A stretch of DNA of 8,881 bases from Verrucomicrobiota bacterium (GCA_010028775.1 RHAF01000053.1:1-8881); one strand, 5' to 3'. Counted from the first letter of the stretch, positions 1 to 7,042 are shown. Numbers and translations are program-made. The notes: a model not told the origin generated them from the sequence alone.

Positions 1-809
1 CCGATATCACCCTGACCCAGGCCCTGATGAAATCTGGCGTGACTTCCGTTGCCTACGAAATGGTGACCCAAGGCCGCCGTCTTCCGCTCCTTGAGCCCAT
101 GTCGGAAATCGCCGGCCGCATGTCGGTTATTGTCGGAGCCTATTTTCTCGCCAAACACCGCGGCGGCAGCGGGGTTTTGCTGGGCGGGGTTCCCGGCGTC
201 CTTCCCGGTCGGGTGGTGGTCATTGGGGGAGGAACCTCGGGGATCAACGCCGCCCGCATGGCCACCGGGCTTGGTGCCGATGTCACCATCCTCGAGGTCG
301 ACCTTGAACGGATGCGTTTCCTGGATATCACCATGCACACTGCTCACACCCTTTTTTCGAATCAGGCCCACCTCGACGAACTACTCCCCCACGTCGACCT
401 CCTCATCGGGGCGGTTCTAGTCCCCGGGGCCAAGGCCCCCAAGCTGGTCACCCGGGCCATGCTACGCCGCATGCGCCCCGGCAGTGTTCTGGTCGACATC
501 GCCATCGATCAGGGCGGATGTGCCGAGTCCTCCCGTCCAACCACCCACGACGATCCCGTTTATGTGGAGGAAGGCGTGCTCCACTATTGTGTGGCCAACA
601 TGCCCGGAGCATATGCCCGCACCGCCACCCAAGCCCTCACCAACGTCACTTACCCGTATATCGAATTGATTGCCGATCAAGGATTGGCCGGCGCCTGCGG
701 TCGCCAACCCGGTTTGCTCACCGGAGTCAGCACCCAAAACGGCCAACTGACCTGCCCCGTGGTCGGTGGCGCCCACAAACTCCCCCATCAGGCTCCCGCC
801 TTCGTTTGA
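1..809 (+). CDS. ald: Alanine dehydrogenase, 3' part (5' end outside window)
   Basis: Catalyses reversible NAD-dependent oxidative deamination of L-alanine to pyruvate and ammonia in the cytoplasm. The reading frame is already open at base 3 and gives about 268 residues; family members are about 370, so roughly the first 100 residues lie upstream of the window. Seen directly: the LPLLEPMSEIAGRM segment, the GGSGVLLGGVPGV segment, and the Rossmann fold VVVIGGGTSGINAARMA with an acidic residue further on (ILEVD). Then come the active-site loop DIAIDQGGC, with the catalytic-type Asp before QGG, and the signature HYCVANMPGAYARTATQAL. The ending STQNGQLTCPVVGGAHKL is also typical of Ald. The stop at 807-809 overlaps the TTG start of the acyltransferase gene (TTGA), so the two are probably translationally coupled. 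In this setting it may regenerate pyruvate from alanine produced by a transaminase; that role is inferred. The family identification is secure. Confidence 0.96.
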   Translation, partial: DITLTQALMKSGVTSVAYEMVTQGRRLPLLEPMSEIAGRMSVIVGAYFLAKHRGGSGVLLGGVPGVLPGRVVVIGGGTSGINAARMATGLGADVTILEVDLERMRFLDITMHTAHTLFSNQAHLDELLPHVDLLIGAVLVPGAKAPKLVTRAMLRRMRPGSVLVDIAIDQGGCAESSRPTTHDDPVYVEEGVLHYCVANMPGAYARTATQALTNVTYPYIELIADQGLAGACGRQPGLLTGVSTQNGQLTCPVVGGAHKLPHQAPAFV

Positions 810-1660
810 GCCACACCCTCAAACTCATCGCCTCCGACCTTGCCCCAGGGGATCGGCGCTCGGCCGAGGCCGACCTGGGGGGAATCACCTTTCACCTGAT
901 CGAATCGGCCCAGGACCCCCTTTTCCAAGTCGGATTCATGAAATTGACGGACCTTTTCGGCCCACGCGGTGAGATGGAAACACGACCGGTGATCGAACAC
1001 CGTTTCAGCTGGAACATCAGGCAACCGCAACCGGGCAAACCCCTCTTTCATTACGCCATGATTCTCGCCCTGGATCCCGGGAATCAGGTCGCCGCCGTGC
1101 GCGATTACACCGCCATTGTCCATGCGCCTCCCGAGCGGGCCGCCTGCACCGTCCATCTCTCCCACCTCTGGATCGATCCCGCCTACCGCCGATCCGGGCT
1201 GGCCGGATGGATGCGCGCCTTTCCCGTGGAAACCGCACGCACCCTGCTCGCCCGCGCCCGCCATGCACTCCACGCACCCATCACCCTCGCCGGCGAGATG
1301 GAATTCCCAGACGGGCTCGACGAAGCCCGCAACATCCGCCTCCTCGCCTACGAAAAAGCCGGCTATCTCAAGGTGGATCCCAAATTGATCCCCTACCTTC
1401 AGCCCGATTTTCGCGAGCCGGCCGACATCGACGCCTCAGACGGTCCCCGGCCCATTCCCATGACCCCGATCATCCGCCGCGTCGGGCGCGAATCGGAAAA
1501 TTCCGCCCCCGCCTCGGAAATCCGCACCCTCATCCGGGACCTTTACGCCATGTACTCCGACACCTTCCGTCCCTCCGACATGGCTCCCCTCTGGGATCGC
1601 TGGCGCTCCTATCCCGACGGCAACACCCCGGTGCCCCTCATCCCACCCACCCGCGCATGA
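806..1660 (+). CDS. GNAT-fold N-acyltransferase, substrate unknown
   Basis: Predicted 284-residue acyl-CoA-dependent N-acyltransferase. The frame is open further upstream, but that part overlaps ald. I choose the TTG at 806-808, which overlaps the ald stop by 4 bases; the next ATG (938) would remove family-like sequence (FGPRGEMETR, residues about 51-60). GNAT evidence: a beta-strand-rich core about residues 80-190, strand LSHLWIDPAYRR followed by the acetyl-CoA pyrophosphate loop RRSGLAGW (residues about 128-135, matching R/Q-x-x-G-x-G/A), and a late YEKAGY segment (about 182-187) typical of GNAT motif B. About 95 residues follow the core (190-284), ending in a tail rich in P, R and W; no known domain is recognised there. 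There is no signal peptide or membrane segment. It is coupled to the deacetylase gene downstream through ATGA, suggesting an acylase/deacylase pair acting on the same kind of substrate. The substrate (amine, amino acid or protein lysine) cannot be read from sequence. Confidence 0.78.
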   Translation: MSHTLKLIASDLAPGDRRSAEADLGGITFHLIESAQDPLFQVGFMKLTDLFGPRGEMETRPVIEHRFSWNIRQPQPGKPLFHYAMILALDPGNQVAAVRDYTAIVHAPPERAACTVHLSHLWIDPAYRRSGLAGWMRAFPVETARTLLARARHALHAPITLAGEMEFPDGLDEARNIRLLAYEKAGYLKVDPKLIPYLQPDFREPADIDASDGPRPIPMTPIIRRVGRESENSAPASEIRTLIRDLYAMYSDTFRPSDMAPLWDRWRSYPDGNTPVPLIPPTRA

Positions 1661-2580
1661 TCGAGGCGTTCCATCATCCTGAATCCGCCGCACCGATCGG
1701 GGAACACACCATGCCGATGGAAAAATTCCAGCTTGTGGCAGACGGTGCAGCCCGCCTGCCCGGCATTCGTGTTCTTTCACCCGACCCCGTCACCCGCGAA
1801 GACATTCTTCGGGTCCACACCGAGGCCTATGTCCGTGCGGTGGAAACCGGAACGCCGCGGGAGTTGGCCGAGTCCCAGAAGTTCCCCTGGACCCCGCGTC
1901 TATATCCCTCCGTCCGTTACACCAACGGCGCGGTGTTGGCCGCGGCCCGCTCCGCTCTGGTCCACGGTATCTCCGCCGCTATCGCCAGCGGTTTCCACCA
2001 CGCCTGCGCGGACCACGGGGAGGGATTCTGCACCTTCAACGGTTTGGTCATCGCCCTTGAACTCCTTCACCGCTCCGGCGCACTGAAAAACGCCGCCGTG
2101 CTGGATCTCGACCTGCATTACGGCAATGGCACGGCCACCCTCCTGCGCGGCCGGCCATGGGCGCGGGCCCTTTCCATCTACGGCAACGATTACTGGGACA
2201 ATGTTTGCTACCGCGATGTCTCCACCCGCCACCATCAGGACGGGTCCAACCACCGCTCAATCGAACTCCCCGCCCAAACCGACGGGCCACAGCTCTTGGA
2301 AATTCTCCAGCAAAACCTTTCCCTTCTTCTTCACCCTACACCTCCCGATCTCCTTCTTTATCAGGCCGGCGCCGACCCCCTGCGCGACGACCCTTACTCC
2401 CCGCTCAACCTCGGGCCCGCCGACCTCGAGGCACGCGACCGCCTGGTCTTTGAATTCGCCCGCCGGCACGGCATTCCCGTGGCCTGGACCTTGGCCGGGG
2501 GTTACACTCGGCCTGTGGAAAAAGTCGTTCACGTCCACCTCGGCACCTTCCGGGCCGCACTCTCCGTCCATGGGACCTGA
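1657..2580 (+). CDS. Histone-deacetylase-superfamily zinc amidohydrolase, class IV-like
   Basis: Predicted 307-residue cytoplasmic zinc deacetylase hydrolysing an acyl-amide bond. The start ATG at 1657 sits in the stop of the acyltransferase gene (ATGA). The frame is open upstream, but that part overlaps the acyltransferase. The N-terminal region has the EHTMPMEKFQL pattern (17-26) like bacterial class IV deacetylases (H-x-x-PM-x-K). Catalytic features in order: tandem His in SGFHHA (H114, H115), EGFCTFN (122-128), zinc ligands D152 and H154 in LDLDLHYGNGT, third zinc ligand D240 in QAGADP, and the transition-state Tyr Y283 in LAGGYTRPVEK. All core catalytic residues are present, so it should be active. 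In bacteria this superfamily includes acetoin-utilisation AcuC and acetylpolyamine amidohydrolases. The neighbouring polyamine-type importer makes a small-molecule acyl-amine substrate attractive, but protein deacetylation as in AcuA/AcuC remains possible. The family call is strong; the substrate is open. Confidence 0.9.
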   Translation: MIEAFHHPESAAPIGEHTMPMEKFQLVADGAARLPGIRVLSPDPVTREDILRVHTEAYVRAVETGTPRELAESQKFPWTPRLYPSVRYTNGAVLAAARSALVHGISAAIASGFHHACADHGEGFCTFNGLVIALELLHRSGALKNAAVLDLDLHYGNGTATLLRGRPWARALSIYGNDYWDNVCYRDVSTRHHQDGSNHRSIELPAQTDGPQLLEILQQNLSLLLHPTPPDLLLYQAGADPLRDDPYSPLNLGPADLEARDRLVFEFARRHGIPVAWTLAGGYTRPVEKVVHVHLGTFRAALSVHGT

Positions 2581-3982
2581 CCCCGCAACTTGGATCAACG
2601 CAAATCCGGGGGATCTTTCCGACCAGCTGCCGGAAATCCACGCCACCCCGGCCGAGCCCGTCTTGGCCGCCACCCATGCCGCCGCAGCGGGTTGGGCCGG
2701 AATTCCCATCGGGGAACGGATCGAAATTCTCCGCTCAGCTCAGAAAGTTCTCCATGCCCACCAGGAGGAGCTGGCACGGGGAATCTGCCGTGAAATCGGA
2801 AAGCCCATCACCGAGGCACGCGGAGAATCCGGCGCCCTGGTGGCGAAGGTCGATTTCGCCGTGGGTGATGCGGAGCGATTCCTTGCGGAGGAGATCCCCA
2901 ACGACACTCCACAGCCCAGCCGCATCCGGCGCCGGCCCCGGGGTCCCGCCCTGATCGTGGGCCCTTTTAATTTCCCCCTCCATCTGAGCCATGGCCCCGC
3001 CACCGCCCACCTTTTGGCCGGGAACCCCGTCGTCCTCAAACCTTCCCCCCTCGCCGCCAACGTCTGCGCCCGTTATGCCGAGCTGGTTGCCCCGCTCTTT
3101 CCCCCCGGCGTTTTTCAAGTGGCCCAGGGAGGCGCCCAACTTGCCCGCACGCTCGCCATGGATCCCCGCATCCGCTCCGTCGTTTTCACCGGCTCGGTTC
3201 CCGCCGGCCGAAGCCTTCTTTCCGAACTCGCCTCGATCGATCCTTCCAAGGACGTGGCTCTGGAGCTAGGGGGGAAAAACGCGGCACTCATCCTGCGGGA
3301 TGCCGACCTCGCGCGTTCCGCCGCTGCCGTGGCGGAGGCCGCCTGCCTCACCGCCGGGCAAAGATGCAACGCCACCGCCCGGGTTCTGGTTGATGCATCC
3401 GTTCTTCCGGCCTTTCTCCAGAATCTCGCGCCAGCCTTTCGCCCCTACCAACCCGGCTGGCCGGCGGATGAAACCACCAAGCTGGGCCCCCTGACCACCT
3501 CCGCCTCGGTGGAGCGTTACCAGACCGCCATGCAGGAAACCAAGGGGATGACCTTTTTTCTGGCCGGCAAAGTTCATCCGAAGATCGGCGATCGCCGGGG
3601 CCACTATGTCGATCCGTGTGTTCGCCAATGGAAGGATGCCGCGTCCTACCTCGACCACCCTTCCTCCCGTCAGGAGTTTTTCGCCCCGGTGGTGGAAATC
3701 GTTCCGGTCGACGGCCCGGAGACCATGATCGCCACCCACAACGCCGTGCCCTTCGGCCTCAGCGCCTCGGTTTTCACCACCTCCCGGAAAACTTTCGATC
3801 ATCTGGCCAACCATCTGCGCGCCTCGAATATCTACGCCAACCTTCCCACCACCTTTTCCCCCTCCGCCCTGCCTTTCGGCGGTTGGGGGGAGTCGGGAAA
3901 CCATCATCCCGGCGGACGCGGCTTCATCCGTTTCGCGGCCGACGAACAGGTCATCCAGGAAGCCCGCGATACCCTGAATTGA
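2570..3982 (+). CDS. astD: NAD(P)-dependent aldehyde dehydrogenase, AstD-like (succinylglutamate semialdehyde type)
   Basis: Predicted 470-residue soluble enzyme oxidising an aldehyde to a carboxylate. I start at ATG 2570, inside the last codons of the deacetylase gene (11-base overlap); the open frame further upstream is a shadow. Signatures: GPFNFPLHLSHG (131-142) with the oxyanion-hole Asn N134, the coenzyme-binding Lys K157 in VLKPSP, FTGS (206-209), general base E232 in LELGGKN, catalytic Cys C266 in TAGQRCNATARVLVD, E369 in QEFFAPV, and PFGGWGESGNHHP near the end. The GPFNFP-HL-HG block, the TAGQRC active site and the SGNH ending resemble AstD, which oxidises N-succinylglutamate 5-semialdehyde in arginine catabolism. 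Other amine-derived semialdehydes such as gamma-aminobutyraldehyde derivatives are possible. No other ast gene is visible, so the physiological substrate is inferred. The length is close to the family norm (about 490). The aldehyde dehydrogenase call is certain; the subfamily is moderately sure. Confidence 0.93.
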   Translation: MGPDPATWINANPGDLSDQLPEIHATPAEPVLAATHAAAAGWAGIPIGERIEILRSAQKVLHAHQEELARGICREIGKPITEARGESGALVAKVDFAVGDAERFLAEEIPNDTPQPSRIRRRPRGPALIVGPFNFPLHLSHGPATAHLLAGNPVVLKPSPLAANVCARYAELVAPLFPPGVFQVAQGGAQLARTLAMDPRIRSVVFTGSVPAGRSLLSELASIDPSKDVALELGGKNAALILRDADLARSAAAVAEAACLTAGQRCNATARVLVDASVLPAFLQNLAPAFRPYQPGWPADETTKLGPLTTSASVERYQTAMQETKGMTFFLAGKVHPKIGDRRGHYVDPCVRQWKDAASYLDHPSSRQEFFAPVVEIVPVDGPETMIATHNAVPFGLSASVFTTSRKTFDHLANHLRASNIYANLPTTFSPSALPFGGWGESGNHHPGGRGFIRFAADEQVIQEARDTLN

Positions 3983-4069
3983 CTGTCTCTTTCGAGACCG
4001 TCCGGCGACCGGCAGGGCAGTCCCCATCTTTCTTGCGCCCCACACCATCTTGATCTGAAGTGTTATCCA
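3983..4069 (+). other. Short spacer with two small hairpins between ALDH and potC
   Basis: This 87-base gap is the only break between the overlapping gene block and the transporter genes. It holds a 5-bp stem with a TTTC loop (GTCTC 3985-3989 with GAGAC 3994-3998) and a 4-bp CCGG/CCGG stem with a CGA loop (4002-4012). No T-tract follows either, so this does not look like an intrinsic terminator, and read-through into potC is plausible. I see no convincing sigma-70 promoter. A weak GAAG about ten bases before the potC ATG is the only ribosome-binding candidate. Confidence 0.3.
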
Positions 4070-4903
4070 ATGTCTGACGCCCATCCCTTGGGTCGAAAAA
4101 CTCTCTTCCACCTGCCCGGCGGCAACGCCCTGATGAGATGGTTTTGCGGTTCCTGGACCTCCGCCGTATTCGCCTTCCTCTATCTACCCATTGTTCTCCT
4201 CGTTCTATTCTCCTTCAATCAGTCGAAAAGCGGGTTTCATTGGGAGGGCTTCACCCTCCAGTGGTATGAGGCACTTTTTCGCAACCAGATCCTTCTCCGC
4301 GCCTTCACCAACAGCCTCCTCATCGGCACGGTTTCCACCCTGCTGGCCACTGCACTCGGCACCCTGGGGGCCTGGATGCTTTACCGCTACCGCTTCCCCA
4401 TCCACCGGACGATGGAAGCCCTGATCTTCGTCCCCATGATCATGCCCGAAATCCTCATGGGGGTCAGTCTGCTGGTGCTCTTCGTCAACCTCTCCCTTCC
4501 GTTGAGCTATCTCACGGTGATCATCGCCCACGTAACCTTCACCTTTCCCTTCGTCCTTGTCGGCATGCAGGCCCGGCTTCAGGGCATGGATCCCTCGCTG
4601 GAAGAGGCCGCCATGGATCTGGGAGCCACTCCCCGACAGGCTTTTTTTAAAGTCATTCTTCCTTACCTCACCCCCGCCATCGCCTCGGGAGCCCTGCTGG
4701 CCTTTTCTCTTTCGCTCGATGACTACATTGTCACGGTCTTCGTCACCGGGGCGGAATCCCAGACCCTACCCTTGAAGGTCTACGGGATGGTCCGGGTGGG
4801 CCTGAATCCACAGCTGAATGCCTTGTCTGCGCTGGGGATCGTCCTCACCATGATTCTTGTCTATGCCAGTGAAAAGTTGAAACAATCCCATCCAGGAGAA
4901 TAA
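4070..4903 (+). CDS. potC: Spermidine/putrescine-type ABC transporter permease PotC
   Basis: Inner-membrane permease half of a polyamine-type ABC importer. The 277-residue protein has about six hydrophobic segments (roughly residues 31-49, 81-104, 116-138, 146-168, 200-222 and 252-268). The LYLPIVLLVLFSFNQS segment after the first helix is characteristic of PotC. The cytoplasmic EAA loop that docks with the ATPase is clear: EEAAMDLGATPRQAFF, then ILP (about 178-198), with the conserved Gly at 185. The LDDYIVTVF segment (216-224) is also PotC-like. The start is uncertain: ATG 4070 gives a hydrophilic N-terminal extension of about 20 residues, while ATG 4133 (256 residues) begins MRWFCGSW and matches the usual PotC length better. 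Neither has a strong Shine-Dalgarno. The stop is 4 bases before potD, so they are co-transcribed. PotC pairs with PotB; here they flank potD instead of being adjacent. Confidence 0.93.
   Translation: MSDAHPLGRKTLFHLPGGNALMRWFCGSWTSAVFAFLYLPIVLLVLFSFNQSKSGFHWEGFTLQWYEALFRNQILLRAFTNSLLIGTVSTLLATALGTLGAWMLYRYRFPIHRTMEALIFVPMIMPEILMGVSLLVLFVNLSLPLSYLTVIIAHVTFTFPFVLVGMQARLQGMDPSLEEAAMDLGATPRQAFFKVILPYLTPAIASGALLAFSLSLDDYIVTVFVTGAESQTLPLKVYGMVRVGLNPQLNALSALGIVLTMILVYASEKLKQSHPGE
4894..4899 (+). promoter_or_regulatory. Ribosome binding site of potD
   Basis: AGGAGA lies 8 bases before the potD ATG and overlaps the last codons of potC. It is one of only two strong Shine-Dalgarno sequences in the window and fixes the potD start. 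High translation of the binding protein relative to the permeases would fit the usual excess of solute-binding protein. Confidence 0.85.
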
Positions 4904-4907
4904 ACAC

Positions 4908-5987
4908 ATGAAAATCATCCGCTCGCTCACCCTCGCCCTGTTGCCCTTGATTCTGGCCGCCTGCGGCCCCAAGGCACCCTCCTTCGCCGGCGGGCCCACC
5001 ACACCCACTTCCAACGAGGAGAAAAAGCTGAACCTTTACTGCTGGTCGGAGTACATCCCCCAATCGGTGATCGATGATTTTTCCAAGGAGACCGGCATCA
5101 AGGTCTCGGTGGAAAACTTCTCCTCCAACGAGGAGATGGTCACCAAACTGCTGGCCGGCGGCGGCAAGTACGACCTCATCCAGCCCAGCGAGTACACCGT
5201 CGAGGCGCTCATCCGGGAAAACCAACTACTGCCCATCAATCCGGCCATCCTCAGCAACCTGGCCAACATCTCCTCCGAATTCCGCAGCATGCCCTACGAC
5301 GTGGGCAACAAGTTCTCCGTCCCCTACATGGCGGGCTTCGTCGGCATCTGCATCAACACCCAAAAGGTGAAAAACCCGGTCCGCGGATTTTCCGATGTCT
5401 TCACCCCTGAACACAAGGGCCGGATTGTCGTCCTCGACGATGCCCGCGAAATCACCAGCTGGGCCTTTGCCGCGGAAAAATTGGGCATCAACGATGTGAC
5501 CCCCGAAAATCTGGAAAAGGTGAAGCCTCTCCTCAAAAAATGGCTCCCCTTGGTCAAGGTCTATGACTCCGACAGCCCCAAAACCTCCCTGAAAAACGGG
5601 GACGTCGATCTCGGCGTGGTCTGGAGCGGCGAAGCCGCCCTTCTCTATCGGGATGACAAGAAATTCGCTTTCGTCCTGCCGGCCGAGGGGTCCCACCTTT
5701 TCGTCGACAACCTGGCGATTCCCCGTTCCGCCGTCCACCCACAAAACGCCCACCTGTTCATCAACTATATCCTCAGGCCGGAAGTCAGCCGGAAAATCTC
5801 CGAGGCCTTCCCCTACTACAACCCCAACAGCGCGGCCCGGGCCCTTCTTTCCTCGGAGGAAATCTCCAACCCCGCCAGCTATCCGCCGGCTCAGGAGATT
5901 ACCCGCATGCAGACCTTCCGCGATCTGGGCAAACAGGCGGCGGCCATCGACGAACTCGTGACCCAGGTCAAGGCGGGCGGAAAATAG
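4908..5987 (+). CDS. potD: Polyamine-type ABC transporter substrate-binding lipoprotein PotD
   Basis: Captures the substrate outside the inner membrane and delivers it to the PotB/PotC channel. The 359-residue protein starts with a lipoprotein signal: K2 and R5, a hydrophobic run, then lipobox LAAC with Cys C19 as the lipidation site, followed by a linker rich in P, T and S. Mature PotD features are LYCWSEYIP (43-51), YDLIQPSEYTV (88-98), LDDAREI (176-182), GVVWSGEAA (236-244), FVDNLAIP (265-272) and FPYYNPN (301-307). Aligned by eye with remembered E. coli PotD, most ligand residues are kept: W46, Y49, S94, Y96, D178, E181, W239, D267 and Y303. The equivalents of W255 and Q327 are both Phe (F265, F337), so the ligand may not be spermidine itself. 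The conserved acidic residues (D178, E181, D267) support a cationic amine ligand. The strong RBS 8 bases upstream supports the start. Confidence 0.95.
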   Translation: MKIIRSLTLALLPLILAACGPKAPSFAGGPTTPTSNEEKKLNLYCWSEYIPQSVIDDFSKETGIKVSVENFSSNEEMVTKLLAGGGKYDLIQPSEYTVEALIRENQLLPINPAILSNLANISSEFRSMPYDVGNKFSVPYMAGFVGICINTQKVKNPVRGFSDVFTPEHKGRIVVLDDAREITSWAFAAEKLGINDVTPENLEKVKPLLKKWLPLVKVYDSDSPKTSLKNGDVDLGVVWSGEAALLYRDDKKFAFVLPAEGSHLFVDNLAIPRSAVHPQNAHLFINYILRPEVSRKISEAFPYYNPNSAARALLSSEEISNPASYPPAQEITRMQTFRDLGKQAAAIDELVTQVKAGGK

Positions 5988-5994
5988 TCCTCCC

Positions 5995-6885
5995 TTGGCT
6001 GCGGACGCCGATTCGCTCCGGACGGGTCTTCCTCCTTCGGGTCATCAGGCCAGTTGGAGGTCGTGGCTCCTGCTCGCCCCCCTGCTCCTCTGGCTGGGCA
6101 TGTTTGTCCTCCTGCCCACCGCCCTGTTGGTCGCCACCAGTTTCAGCCGGCGCGACGACATGGGACGGGTGATCTACTCCTTCACCCTCGACAACTACCA
6201 ACGCTGTTTTGATCCCACCTGGTTGTCCATTTTCGGGTCCTCCATCCTTTACGCCTTGCTCGCAACCCTGATTTGCGTTGTGGTCGGATATCCCGCCGCC
6301 TACACCATCGGCCGGGCCAGCCCGCGAAACCGCCGCCTTCTCCTCACGCTGGTGATGATTCCCTTCTGGACCAGCTTCCTGATCCGCACTTACGCATGGA
6401 TCTCGATCCTCAGCGAGGAAGGGCTGGCCAACGGCTTTCTCCTTTCCGCCCACATCGTCCCCGCCCCGATTGGCATGATGTACACCCCCTTCGCGATTGT
6501 TCTCGGGCTCGTGTACAACTATCTCCCGTTCATGATCCTCCCCATCTACACCAGCGTGGAGAAACTCGACAACTCCCTCATCGAGGCAGCCTACGACCTC
6601 GGCGCCGGACCTCTCCGCGCCTTTTCCAGCGTGATCATTCCGCTCACCCGGCCCGGCATCGCCGCAGGGGCGCTGCTGGTTTTCGTTCCCGCGATCGCCA
6701 TGTATGCCATCACCACCCTCATGGGCGGCGGTTCCAACCCCACCATCGGGGAAGTGATCCAAAACCAGTTCACCCGCGCCCGCAACCAGCCGTTTGGCGC
6801 CGCCCTCGGCGTTCTCCTCATGCTCCTCTTTCTCGTGTCCTTCATCCTCATGGGCCGGAAAAAAAACACCGCGCACGCAACCTAG
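5995..6885 (+). CDS. potB: Spermidine/putrescine-type ABC transporter permease PotB
   Basis: Second inner-membrane permease subunit of the polyamine-type importer, 296 residues. I start at TTG 5995, 7 bases after the potD stop. The next in-frame ATG (6100) would cut into the first membrane helix (LLLAPLLLWLGMFVLLP, about 25-41), so a non-ATG start is needed. Further helices lie at about 82-104, 114-138, 162-184, 218-240 and 266-286. PotB hallmarks are PFWTSFLIRTYAWISIL (123-139), YNYLPFMILPIY (174-185), and the ATPase-docking EAA loop IEAAYDLGAGPLRAF followed by IIPLTRPGI (196-222) with Gly 203. The end of potD has a GGGCGGA stretch about a dozen bases upstream that is a poor ribosome-binding site, so translational coupling to potD is likely. 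No potA follows, although an ATPase is required for function. Confidence 0.93.
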   Translation: MAADADSLRTGLPPSGHQASWRSWLLLAPLLLWLGMFVLLPTALLVATSFSRRDDMGRVIYSFTLDNYQRCFDPTWLSIFGSSILYALLATLICVVVGYPAAYTIGRASPRNRRLLLTLVMIPFWTSFLIRTYAWISILSEEGLANGFLLSAHIVPAPIGMMYTPFAIVLGLVYNYLPFMILPIYTSVEKLDNSLIEAAYDLGAGPLRAFSSVIIPLTRPGIAAGALLVFVPAIAMYAITTLMGGGSNPTIGEVIQNQFTRARNQPFGAALGVLLMLLFLVSFILMGRKKNTAHAT

Positions 6886-6897
6886 TTTGCTTTTTTT
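6877..6897 (+). terminator. Weak candidate intrinsic terminator after potB
   Basis: A short stem (GCAA 6877-6880 with TTGC 6887-6890, six-base loop containing the potB stop codon) is directly followed by seven T residues. An eight-A run at 6859-6866 could also pair with the T-tract to lengthen the stem. Position after the last pot gene supports a termination role. Four paired bases is weak, so this is tentative. Confidence 0.3.
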
Positions 6898-7042
6898 CAG
6901 AATCCTCACCCAAATCCTCAGCGAATCACTTCGCCCAACTGTTCCCTCGGTAATTTTTATCTCTCGCTGAGTCATCAACTTAGGCCTTTCCCATCGGGCA
7001 ATGCAGGCGCCCGACTTGCTGTTTCTCTGACCCATTACTACC

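Noticed and set aside
518..808. Upstream extension of the acyltransferase frame into ald
   Set aside because: It would overlap ald by nearly 300 bases and encodes an Arg/Pro/His-rich stretch unlike a real N-terminus; the TTG at the ald stop explains the data better.
2126..2569. Upstream extension of the aldehyde dehydrogenase frame into the deacetylase gene
   Set aside because: Pro/Ser/Thr-rich shadow sequence; the ATG at 2570 gives a normal ALDH length.
3985..4012. Intrinsic terminator between the ALDH gene and potC
   Set aside because: Two short stems exist, but neither is followed by a T-tract and the stems are only 5 and 4 bp.
3266..4111. 281-residue minus-strand frame over the aldehyde dehydrogenase and potC start
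   Set aside because: Glycine-rich shadow frame with no domain; the + strand ALDH catalytic motifs cover the same bases.
5968..7035. 355-residue open frame on the minus strand antisense to potB
   Set aside because: Its composition is low-complexity G, E, H and D, typical of an antisense shadow of a hydrophobic membrane protein; potB is certain on the + strand.
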